Source: Mycolicibacterium psychrotolerans (GTDB taxonomy: Bacteria > Actinomycetota > Actinomycetes > Mycobacteriales > Mycobacteriaceae). Taken from it: a DNA stretch of 64,000 nucleotides. The notes below the pieces were generated by a model. It did not search any database. It had not been told where the DNA came from and saw only the letters and a program-made list of their open reading frames with translations. Below, one piece after another: positions 55,458 through 64,000 of this stretch (positions are counted from its first letter, which is position 1; the number at the start of each line of letters is the position of its first letter). Location of the stretch: assembly GCF_010729305.1 (NCBI RefSeq), contig NZ_AP022574.1, forward strand, positions 310,001 through 374,000. The letters run 5' to 3'. The position numbers and the translations under genes were made by a program.

Positions 55458-56924
55458 CTAGGGCGTACGCCGATTCCGTTGGTCGTGCGCCGGAACCCCG
55501 TTGACGCCCTCGATCGACTGCGCGTAACCGCCCACCGCGTACGCCGCGGTGGCGGCCATGATGCCGAGAGCATCCCGGTCGACGTTGTCGATGGTGTCCG
55601 CCCGGGTGTGGTAGTTCCGGTCGAAGGGCACGCCCGCCTTCCCACCCCAGATCCGGGCCTGTACCTCCGATTTGCGCTGCGACGTGCCGGTCGTCACCCC
55701 ACCCACTGGCACGCCCGCGGCCAGGAACGCGGCGTAGTCGGTGCCGCGCGTCAGCGGCATGTCGGCCGGCCGCACGCCCTGCGCGTACAGCCGTCCTGCC
55801 AGGGTGCGCTCGATGCCGGCGGAGCCCTGCGGCAGAGCGGGGACCGTGGTCGCCGTCTGTGCGGACTGGTCCCCGTCGTCGGTGAAGTAGCCCGCGTTGA
55901 TCGACCCGAGCACGTCGAAGTCCAGGTACAGCGCGACGGCGTCGAGCTGGCTCTGGTCGAGTGATCGCAGATAGCTCGTCGAGCCGTCGGCGGACACCTC
56001 GCCGGCGCCCCAGAACGCGAACCGCACGGCGTTGGCACCGCCGGGCTCCGGGCCCATCTGGAGCGCTGTCTCCAATACGGTGGCGACCCCGGTGCCGTTG
56101 TCGTTGATCCCGGGCCCCGAGCTGACACTGTCGAGGTGGGCGCCGACCACCACCACGCTGTCGGGGTCACCGGAGCGGGTCTGGGCGATCACGTTGCGCG
56201 AGGTGGTCATCACCGGTTTGTTGTCCAGCACCAGCGTGACCGGCGCTTCCGTCCGGCGCAGCGCGGCGTCGGCCGTCGGATCGATGACGCCGACCGGGAT
56301 CCTCATGTTCTGGTAGTACCCGGGGGTGAACAGGCCCGGCGGGGCACCCACCGGGCGGGTGGGCGTGGCCTGGCTGACCACGAGCATACCCACGGCGCCG
56401 CGGGCCACGGCCGCGTCGTGTTTGGCCACGATCGAACACGAGGTGTCGTCGACAACGGCGATGGCGCCCTTGACCGCCACGGTCCCGTAGTCGGACGCTG
56501 TGCACCCCGCGGGCTTGCGGGGCCGCAGTGTGATCGCCCGCAAGCCACCCGGGTCGGTGGTGAGCAGCAGCGATGCCTGATCCGTGCGGTAGCTCCGTCC
56601 CGCGACCGTCAGCGCCGGCTTTCCGCCCCGTGATCCGGACAGTCGCTGAAACTCCGGAGTCTGCACATCGAAGCCCTTGTCGCGCAGCATGTTCGCGACA
56701 TAGTCCACGCTCGCCTGGTAGCCGGGAGTGCCGTCGGCACGGTTACCGTCGTGAGCGTCGGCGATCTTCTGCAGCTCCGTCAGGTGGCGGAAGACACCGT
56801 CGACCGTCACCTTCCCGGCCAGGTCGGCCCCCAGGTCAGCCGGCGGCGCGGGCGCGTTCGACGAGCAGGCGGCCAGCGCGCAGCACACCAGCGCCAGAAC
56901 GGCCGCGACGTGCCTGCGCGTCAT
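55458..56924 (-). CDS. LpqL-like M28-family lipoprotein peptidase lacking the catalytic Glu
   Basis: A 488-residue lipoprotein (signal peptide 1-19, lipobox ALAAC with Cys20) with a PA domain (about 130-235) inserted in an M28 aminopeptidase fold. Zinc ligands are kept: His263 (GAHLDS), Asp275 (GINDNG), Glu309, Asp337 and a His in RNYHTRADT. However, the general-base position before Glu309 is Gly308 (FWGAGEVSADG) where active enzymes have Glu-Glu. It is a tandem paralogue of the gene at 56921 (4-bp overlap), so probably a duplicate drifting to a binding or regulatory role, or inactive. Confidence 0.9.
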   Translation of the reverse strand: MTRRHVAAVLALVCCALAACSSNAPAPPADLGADLAGKVTVDGVFRHLTELQKIADAHDGNRADGTPGYQASVDYVANMLRDKGFDVQTPEFQRLSGSRGGKPALTVAGRSYRTDQASLLLTTDPGGLRAITLRPRKPAGCTASDYGTVAVKGAIAVVDDTSCSIVAKHDAAVARGAVGMLVVSQATPTRPVGAPPGLFTPGYYQNMRIPVGVIDPTADAALRRTEAPVTLVLDNKPVMTTSRNVIAQTRSGDPDSVVVVGAHLDSVSSGPGINDNGTGVATVLETALQMGPEPGGANAVRFAFWGAGEVSADGSTSYLRSLDQSQLDAVALYLDFDVLGSINAGYFTDDGDQSAQTATTVPALPQGSAGIERTLAGRLYAQGVRPADMPLTRGTDYAAFLAAGVPVGGVTTGTSQRKSEVQARIWGGKAGVPFDRNYHTRADTIDNVDRDALGIMAATAAYAVGGYAQSIEGVNGVPAHDQRNRRTP

Positions 56925-58438
56925 GACTCGGGCAGTTGATGGCGGGTGCGGTCGTCGCGCACCGGAATCCCGTTGCGACCGCGCTGATCCTGTGCGTACA
57001 GACCCACCGAGTACGCCACCCCGCTGCCGTGGATCTGCAGGGCGGTGCGGTCGACGTGGTCGAGCGTGTCGGTGTCCTTGTGATAGTTCGGGTCGAACGG
57101 TTGATCCGCGGCGCCGCCCCAGATCTCGGCCTGCCGGACGGTCTTCTTCTCTTCGGCTCCCGAGAACAGGCCCCCGGCAGGCACTCCCGCCTTCGTGAAG
57201 TCGTCGTAGTCCGACCTGCCGTCGAAGGAGGTGTCCTCGGCCGGTTTGCCGGCGCGGTCGAGGTAACCGACGAGCACGCGCTCGATGCCCGCCGAGCCCT
57301 CGGGCACCCGCGGAACACCGTCCTGCGGGCCCGGCGCGGTAGACTGGTCGCCGTCGTAGGTGAAGTATCCGGGATTGGGCGAGCCGAGCATGTCGAAGTT
57401 CAGGTACAGCGCGATGTCCTTGAGCGCCTCGACGTCCAGCGATCCGACGTAGTCGCTCGATCCCAGCAGGCCCAGTTCCTCGGCGCCCCAGAAACCGAAC
57501 CGCACGGCATTGGCGACCTGAGGCGAACTGCCCAGCTGCAGAGCGGTTTCCAGGGTGGCGGCGACACCGGAGCCGTTGTCGTTGATGCCGGGCCCGTCCG
57601 GCACGCTGTCCAGGTGCGCGCCGACCATCACGACATCCGACGTCGAACCGGTCGCGGTCTGGGCGATCACGTTGCGGGTCTTCTCGACGCGGACGCCGGC
57701 GTTCATGACGATCGTTGCCGGCGCACCCGCCTCGCCGCGCAGTCGGGCCCCGTCGGCCTTGGGGACGCTGATCACCGGGATCTTCACATCGGTGTTCTGG
57801 CCGAGGGTGCCTCCGCTCATCTCACCCTCCTGGTTGTTCGCGACAATCAGCGCGACCGCGCCGCGCGCGGCGGCAGCCGTCTGCTTGGCCCCGAACGGGC
57901 ACGACCCGCGATCGACCAGCACCACCGCCCCCTGCGTCGGCAGCCCGTCGTAGTCCTCGGCCGTGCATCCCGGGGTGTCCTCGGCGCGGGCCGCGACGAT
58001 CGGGCCGGACACGCCCTCACCGGGCGCACCGACCGTGTACTCGAGGGGCTTGGCGGTGACACGGGCGCCGGCCACGGTCAGCACCGGGGCGTCGGCCCAG
58101 GGCAACTTCACCTCGAACTCCGGCGTCTGGACATCGAAACCCTTGTCGCGCAACGCCTTGGCGACATAGTCCACGCTGGCGTCATAGCCGGAGGTGCCGA
58201 GCGCGCGGTTCCCGCCGTTGGCGTCGGCGATGTCCTGCAGGGCGCGCAGGTGTTTCATCGTCGCATCGACGGTGACCTTGCGCGAGAGCGCATCGGCGAA
58301 GTCGGCGGCGGCGCCCGCATCGGCGGCGGGTGGCGGTGACGAGGGGGCGGGTCGGTTCTGATCGCCACAGCCGCTGGTCGCCAGCAGCGCGACGGCGAAC
58401 AGGGCAGCCAGCCGTACCGCCGGTCGGGTGGGGGTCAC
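56921..58438 (-). CDS. lpqL: LpqL-like M28-family lipoprotein aminopeptidase
   Basis: A 505-residue surface lipoprotein: signal peptide with Cys24 at the lipobox (TSGC), a PA domain (about 135-245), and an M28 metallo-aminopeptidase core. All five zinc ligands and the catalytic base are visible by analogy to Streptomyces griseus aminopeptidase: His275, Asp287, Glu320 (base)-Glu321, Asp349, and Tyr452-His453. It cleaves N-terminal residues from peptides at the cell surface. GTG 58438 is chosen, placing the signal peptide at the N-terminus; longer frames add an unrelated Arg-rich leader. Synteny with thiG matches Rv0418 (lpqL). Confidence 0.9.
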   Translation of the reverse strand: MTPTRPAVRLAALFAVALLATSGCGDQNRPAPSSPPPAADAGAAADFADALSRKVTVDATMKHLRALQDIADANGGNRALGTSGYDASVDYVAKALRDKGFDVQTPEFEVKLPWADAPVLTVAGARVTAKPLEYTVGAPGEGVSGPIVAARAEDTPGCTAEDYDGLPTQGAVVLVDRGSCPFGAKQTAAAARGAVALIVANNQEGEMSGGTLGQNTDVKIPVISVPKADGARLRGEAGAPATIVMNAGVRVEKTRNVIAQTATGSTSDVVMVGAHLDSVPDGPGINDNGSGVAATLETALQLGSSPQVANAVRFGFWGAEELGLLGSSDYVGSLDVEALKDIALYLNFDMLGSPNPGYFTYDGDQSTAPGPQDGVPRVPEGSAGIERVLVGYLDRAGKPAEDTSFDGRSDYDDFTKAGVPAGGLFSGAEEKKTVRQAEIWGGAADQPFDPNYHKDTDTLDHVDRTALQIHGSGVAYSVGLYAQDQRGRNGIPVRDDRTRHQLPES

Positions 58439-58448
58439 GGGCACCACG

Positions 58449-59348
58449 TTAGCGCGCGCCGAGATGGTCCAGCACCGCCTCGGCGGCGAGCCGGGGCTCC
58501 TCGATCTGCAGGAAGTGCCCAGCCGTCGGCAGCGTGACCACCCGGCTGCCCGCGGGCAACACATCGGTGATCGACTCGGCGTAGGCCGCCAGCATCGCGC
58601 CGTCCTGCAGGCCCTGCACGTGCAGGATCGGCACCCGCGGGAGTTCCAGCGCCCACCGGTGTAGATCGGCGTACCGCGCGGCGGGCCGGCCCGGCCGCAC
58701 CATCGCGCGGTAGTAGCCGACCGCCGCCCGCCGGTGCACCGGGCTCGGCAGCGCAGCCAGCGCGGCGTCGAGTTCGGCGTCGGTGGCGAAGCCGGGCGGC
58801 CCCCAGTCCCGCCAGAGCCGCGGAATCACCCGCGACACAAGGTTTTCCGGCAGCGCGGGCAGCTGGAAGAACAGGATGTACCAACTGTTGCGCAGCTGCC
58901 TGGGCAGCATCCGCAGCTGCCTGCCGGCGTCGCCGCGGGTACGAATGATCGCCCCGATCGGAGCGACCGCCATCGTGATGTGGGTGGCGAACGGCGAGTC
59001 CGGCGACGCGGCCAGTCCCGCGGCGGTGAACGCGCCCCAGTCGTGTCCGATCAGCACCGCGTCCGTCGGTGCGCCGAGGGCGCCGTGGACCGCCAGGGCG
59101 TCGTACATCAGCGCGCCGATGTGGTAGTCGCCGTCGGGGGCGGGGCCGGTCGGCGCGTAGCCGCGGGAGAACGGGGCGACCACCCGCAGGCCTCGTTCGG
59201 CCAGCAGCGGCGCCACCTTCTGCCACCCCCACGCACTGTCCGGGAAGCCGTGCAGACACAGCACCAACCGGCCGTCGGCCGGCCCCCAGGACAGCGCGTG
59301 GATCTTCAGGTGAGGGAGGTCGAACACCAGCCGTTGCGCAGTGGTCAT
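58449..59348 (-). CDS. Alpha/beta hydrolase, epoxide-hydrolase/haloalkane-dehalogenase-like
   Basis: A 299-residue cytosolic hydrolase. The oxyanion motif LHGFPDSAWGW (about 33-43), a nucleophile elbow GHDWGAFTAAG with Asp near 104 (an Asp nucleophile, as in epoxide hydrolases and dehalogenases rather than Ser esterases), and the final His in PTAGHFLQIEEP. It follows the EthA-like monooxygenase gene by 12 bp, so the pair may oxidise a substrate and then open the product (epoxide or ester). Confidence 0.9.
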   Translation of the reverse strand: MTTAQRLVFDLPHLKIHALSWGPADGRLVLCLHGFPDSAWGWQKVAPLLAERGLRVVAPFSRGYAPTGPAPDGDYHIGALMYDALAVHGALGAPTDAVLIGHDWGAFTAAGLAASPDSPFATHITMAVAPIGAIIRTRGDAGRQLRMLPRQLRNSWYILFFQLPALPENLVSRVIPRLWRDWGPPGFATDAELDAALAALPSPVHRRAAVGYYRAMVRPGRPAARYADLHRWALELPRVPILHVQGLQDGAMLAAYAESITDVLPAGSRVVTLPTAGHFLQIEEPRLAAEAVLDHLGAR

Positions 59349-59360
59349 CCCCTCATCGTC

Positions 59361-60842
59361 TCAGCCGCGCGACGACGCCTTCGCCAGGGCCGGGTGCCTG
59401 CTGAACTCCAGCGTGCCGTCGTCGATCCTGCAGTTGCGGATCACGCGGAGGTCGACCAGGTAGTTCTGCTTGAGCCGCCACGGGGTCTTCGACCCCGACT
59501 TCGGCAGCTTGTCCAGCGAACGCTTGATGTAGCCGGAGCTCAGGTCGACGAACGGGAGTTGCTCGACGTCGTCGCCCGGGTCGCGCGGCACCACGGTGTC
59601 GTAGCCCTTGCTCTCCATGAAGTGCAGAAGGCGGCTGACGTACTCCGAGGTCAGGTCGGCCTTCAGAGTCCACGACGCGTTGGTGTAGCCGAAGGTGAAC
59701 GCCACGTTCGGCAGACCCGAGAGCATCAGCCCCCGGTAGGCCACCGACGTCGACAGGTCCTGCGGTTCGCCGTTGCGCAGCACCTGGGCGCCGCCGAAGA
59801 ACTGCACGTTCAATCCCGTTGCGGTGACGATGATGTCGGCCTTCAGGTGCTCACCGGACGTCAGGGCGATACCGTCGGCGGTGAAGCGCTCGATGGTGTC
59901 GGTGACGACGTCGGCCTTGCCCTTGCGGATGGCCTTGAAGATGTCGCCGTTGGGGGCCAGGCAGACGCGCTGATCCCACGGCTTGTAGCTGGGGCTGAAG
60001 TGCTTGTCGTAGTCGAAGCCGTCCGGCAGCCGCCGTTCGGCCATGGTGCGCAACGCCTTACGGAAGACGCCGGGCAACGTGCGGGCGAGCTGATACTGGG
60101 CGGTGGCCTGCAGGATCGCCTTCCAGCGCACCGCGGTGTAGGCCGTCTTCTCCGGCAGCAGCCGGAAGGCGCGGGCGGCGAAGGGATCCTTGTCGGGCAG
60201 CGACCCGATGTAGGTGGGGGTGCGCTGCAGCATGGTGACGTGGCCGGCGCCGCTGTCGATCAGCGCCGGGATCAGCGTGATGGCGGTGGCGCCGCTGCCG
60301 ACGACGACGATCTTCTTACCCTGGTAGTCGAGGTCCTCGGGCCAGTGCTGCGGGTGCACGATGGTGCCGCCGAAGTCCTCGGCGCCGGGGAACTCGGGCG
60401 AGAAGCCCTCGTCGTAGTTGTAGTAGCCGCTGCACGCCCACAGGAAGTTGGCGTGGATCTCGGTCTGCTCGCCGCCGCGCTCGACGGTGAGTTCCCACCG
60501 GCTGTGCTCGTCGGACCAGTTCGCGGCGAGGACCTTCTGCCCGTAGCGGATGTGCTTGTCGATGCCGTTCTCCGTCGCGGCCTCGTTCAGGTAGTTCCAG
60601 ATCGACGGGCCGTCGGCGATCATCTGATCGGTCGCCCACGGCTTGAAGTGGAACCCGAGGGTGTACATGTCGGAGTCCGACCGGATACCCGGGTACTTGA
60701 AGAGGTCCCAGGTGCCGCCGAGGGTCTCACGGCGTTCGAGGATCACGTAGTCCTTGTCCGGGCACTGCTGTTGCAGGTGCCAGGCGGCGCTGATGCCGGA
60801 GATCCCGGCCCCGACAATGACGACATCGACAAATTCGGTCAT
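59361..60842 (-). CDS. EthA-like FAD monooxygenase (Baeyer-Villiger type)
   Basis: A 493-residue flavoprotein closely resembling mycobacterial EthA: VVIVGAGISGISAAWHLQ (8-25, FAD), GGTWDLFKYPGIRSDSDMYT (about 42-61), the Baeyer-Villiger fingerprint FGGTIVHPQHWPED near 155-168, NADPH motif VVVGSGATAITL near 178-189 and the block SYKPWDQRVCLAPNGD near 286. EthA activates thioamide drugs and its natural role concerns ketone or lipid oxidation. Upstream DNA carries an EthR-type operator, but no ethR gene is adjacent. An ortholog or recent paralogue of ethA; which one cannot be decided here. Confidence 0.9.
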   Translation of the reverse strand: MTEFVDVVIVGAGISGISAAWHLQQQCPDKDYVILERRETLGGTWDLFKYPGIRSDSDMYTLGFHFKPWATDQMIADGPSIWNYLNEAATENGIDKHIRYGQKVLAANWSDEHSRWELTVERGGEQTEIHANFLWACSGYYNYDEGFSPEFPGAEDFGGTIVHPQHWPEDLDYQGKKIVVVGSGATAITLIPALIDSGAGHVTMLQRTPTYIGSLPDKDPFAARAFRLLPEKTAYTAVRWKAILQATAQYQLARTLPGVFRKALRTMAERRLPDGFDYDKHFSPSYKPWDQRVCLAPNGDIFKAIRKGKADVVTDTIERFTADGIALTSGEHLKADIIVTATGLNVQFFGGAQVLRNGEPQDLSTSVAYRGLMLSGLPNVAFTFGYTNASWTLKADLTSEYVSRLLHFMESKGYDTVVPRDPGDDVEQLPFVDLSSGYIKRSLDKLPKSGSKTPWRLKQNYLVDLRVIRNCRIDDGTLEFSRHPALAKASSRG

Positions 60843-60850
60843 GATGTAAA

Positions 60851-60902
60851 GCTATCAACATCGTGTCGACGTGGTCAACAGTGTGTTGAGTAAATCGACA
60901 GA
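60851..60902. promoter_or_regulatory. EthR-type operator upstream of the ethA-like gene
   Basis: A run of repeated half-sites (GCTATCAAC, GTGTCGAC, GGTCAAC, GTTGAG, ATCGACAG) directly before the start codon, including the perfect palindrome TCAACA-GTG-TGTTGA (60875-60889). The order and spacing of the first three half-sites resemble the M. tuberculosis ethA-ethR operator as I remember it. Confidence 0.55.
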
Positions 60903-60918
60903 CTGTTCACCAGCGACC

Positions 60919-61611
60919 TCACGCGTCGCGGCGGTTCACCACGATGAGCGCGGCGGCGAACACCACCGCGACGAGCGCGGTGAAGTACGCCAGCGAGCCC
61001 GTCGTCCCCCAGTGCCATGCGTAGCCGGGGAAGAGCCACTGCACGTCGAGGAACCGGAACATGTTGGCGAACGGCAGGTACGGCCCGACCTGCGGTCCGC
61101 GACCGGGCAGGTTACCCACCAGCGGCTCCACCAGCAGCGGCCACAGCAGCAGCACCGACACCGCGCCGGCGCTGTGCCGCAGCAGTGCCCCCACCCCCAC
61201 ACCGAGGATCGCCGCCAACGCCGCATAGAGCGCGATCGCCGCGACGGTGCGCGCCGCCAGCGGCTCCCGGGCGACCAGAAACGAGCCGATCACCATCAGC
61301 GCGGCCGACAGCCCGCAGAACACTGCGGCGACGGCGGCTTTGGCGCACAGCACCACCGACCGGGCGGGTGTGGCCAGAAACGTCGTCGCGATCATCCGGG
61401 TGCGGTACTCACCGGTGACCGTCAGCGCGGCGACCACCATCAGCACCGGCACCCCGAAGGCCGCGACACTCAGCGCCGCGGTCCGGGGCTGCATCCCGGC
61501 CACGCCCAGGGTGAGCGCCGCGGCCAGCACCACCGACCAGATCGGCGAGCGCAGCGTGGTGATCTTGATGCGCTCGGCGTTCAGCGCGGCCAGCGCCGAG
61601 GACGCGGTCAC
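60919..61611 (-). CDS. ABC-2-type transporter permease
   Basis: A 230-residue membrane protein with six hydrophobic segments, beginning LNAERIKITTLRSPIW, a typical ABC-2 permease opening, and containing TGEYRTRMIATTFLATPAR (about 68-86), the conserved cytosolic loop of this family. GTG start overlaps the ATPase gene stop by 4 bp. Exporter partner of the ATPase at 61608. Confidence 0.9.
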   Translation of the reverse strand: MTASSALAALNAERIKITTLRSPIWSVVLAAALTLGVAGMQPRTAALSVAAFGVPVLMVVAALTVTGEYRTRMIATTFLATPARSVVLCAKAAVAAVFCGLSAALMVIGSFLVAREPLAARTVAAIALYAALAAILGVGVGALLRHSAGAVSVLLLWPLLVEPLVGNLPGRGPQVGPYLPFANMFRFLDVQWLFPGYAWHWGTTGSLAYFTALVAVVFAAALIVVNRRDA

Positions 61612-62518
61612 GGCGCCGCCCGGTAGGTGACGTCGCCCGCGGTCGACGACAGGTAGGCCTGTTCCAGCGACGCCTGCTCGAGTCGCAGCTCGTGTACCAC
61701 GATCGCGTGCCGGGCGGCGAGCTCGCCGACGGCCTCGGTGGTGGCGTGCGCGACGCGCAGCGCCTCGCCGTCGCCGGTCACCGTCATGCCCTCCGCGGTC
61801 AGCGCCGCCCGCAGAGCGCCGGCCTGCGGGCTGCGCACCAGCACACCGCCGCCGCCGGAGCGGCCGACGAACTCGCCGACGGTGGTGGACGCGATGAGCT
61901 TTCCCCGGCCGATCACCACCAGCCGGTCGGCGGTGTCGGCCATCTCGGAGAGCAGGTGGCTGGAGACGAACACCGTGCGGCCCTCACCGGCCAGCGTCCG
62001 CATCAGCGACCGCACCCAGTGGATGCCCTCGGGGTCCAGGCCGTTGACCGGCTCGTCGAACAGCAGCACGGGCGGATCGCCGATCAGCGCCGCGGCGATA
62101 CCCAGCCGCTGACTCATCCCCAGCGACAGTGCGCCGGCCTTGGTGCCTGCCGCCGGGGTCATTCCGACCATGTCGAGCACCTCGTCGACGCGCCGGGCCG
62201 GGATCCGGTTGCTGGCCGCGATCCAGCGCAGATGGTGGCGTGCCGACCGGTTGGGATGCACCTGCCTGGCGTCGAGCAGCGCACCGACGGTCCGCAGCGG
62301 GTGGGTGAGGTCCCGGTAGCTGCGGCCGTCGATCCGTGCGGTGCCGGAGGTGGGGCGGTCCAGCCCGAGGATCATCCGCATCGTCGTGGTCTTGCCCGCA
62401 CCGTTGGGTCCCAGGAACCCGGTCACCACGCCGGGCTCGACCGTGCATGTGAGCCCGTCGACAGCGCGGGTTGCCCCGGAGGTCCCCCTGAATGTTTTGG
62501 TGAGCGCGTCGAGTTCGA

Positions 62519-62522
<4 letters not shown>
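61608..62522 (-). CDS. ABC transporter ATP-binding protein (ABC-2 exporter)
   Basis: A 304-residue ATPase. Walker A GPNGAGKTT near 39-47, Q-loop region, signature LSLGMSQRLGIAAAL near 132, Walker B VLLFDEPVNGLDPEG near 152 and the switch His in SSHLLSEM. The C-terminal 80 residues form the usual DUF4162-like tail. Start and stop overlap neighbours by 4 bp, so it is co-translated with the SGNH gene and permease. Substrate unknown (lipid, antibiotic or peptide). Confidence 0.93.

Positions 62523-64000
<1,478 letters not shown>

Overview
This is a high-GC window from a mycobacterium, most likely a rapid-growing, Mycolicibacterium-type species. Several things support this: a stand-alone groEL2 under two CIRCE/HrcA operators, a moeA2-psd-pssA-AAA operon, a Rv0431/VirR-like LytR_C protein beside lipoprotein SodC, DUF222/HNH (13E12-type) and EthA-like proteins, and LpqL-type lipoprotein peptidases. 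From memory of the M. tuberculosis gene order, the backbone matches the Rv0440-to-Rv0417 block (groEL2, SDR, moeA2, psd, pssA, AAA ATPase / LON-domain protein, GCS2 ligase, sodC, virR-like, DUF3263, def, GNAT, xthA / thiD, hydrolase, membrane protein / lpqL / thiG), read in the opposite direction and interrupted by lineage-specific blocks.

Layout. 0-7.4 kb: 5' part of groEL2 with its promoter and CIRCE pair; a TetR/SDR divergent pair; a secreted PE-PPE-type hydrolase, a cupin, an SF2 helicase, an SRPBCC protein and a HAD hydrolase. 7.4-13.3 kb: tightly overlapping SDR-moeA-psd-pssA-AAA ATPase operon (phosphatidylserine/phosphatidylethanolamine synthesis plus molybdopterin). 13.4-23.1 kb: cation-homeostasis island: a DUF1707 protein, a K+/H+ antiporter with a TrkA_C domain, a TrkA-like protein, a complete Mrp/Mnh Na+/H+ antiporter operon (mnhA(B)CDEFG) and a methyltransferase. 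23.1-28.8 kb: conserved housekeeping block. 28.8-33.2 kb: acyltransferase, DUF222/HNH protein, 14-TM efflux pump. 33.3-38.5 kb: TPP riboswitch-thiD, hydrolase, Septum_form-type membrane protein, Baeyer-Villiger-type monooxygenase, APC permease. 38.5-46.6 kb: kdpFABC-kdpDE on the minus strand, preceded by an extra 27-codon membrane-peptide gene. 46.9-53.8 kb: an apparently uncharacterised catabolic cluster: FCD-type GntR regulator, split transketolase, MHS transporter, and divergently a sugar-isomerase-like TIM barrel, an SDR and an NCS2 permease. Repeated GntR-type palindromes lie in the shared intergenic region and before gntR. 53.8-55.5 kb: gene debris (an oxidoreductase/acyl-CoA dehydrogenase chimera and an ABC ATPase TOBE remnant) around a TetR gene. 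55.5-64 kb: two M28 lipoprotein peptidases, an EthA-like monooxygenase with an alpha/beta hydrolase, and thiG-SGNH-ABC exporter.

How the genes work together. Two K+/Na+ modules (antiporter/Trk/Mrp and Kdp) set ion and pH balance. The GntR cluster looks like a self-contained uptake-oxidation-isomerisation-transketolase route for an unidentified sugar, polyol or sugar acid. Its transketolase N-subunit gene is broken here by an exact 11-bp tandem duplication, so the route may be off or phase-variable in this strain. The strongest leads are this cluster and its lesion, the 27-aa ORF before kdpF, an M28 peptidase paralogue that has lost its catalytic Glu, the enlarged four-cysteine KdpC, and an EthR-type operator in front of an ethA-like gene with no adjacent ethR. 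All function calls come from reading motifs and remembered family features; no database search was run.
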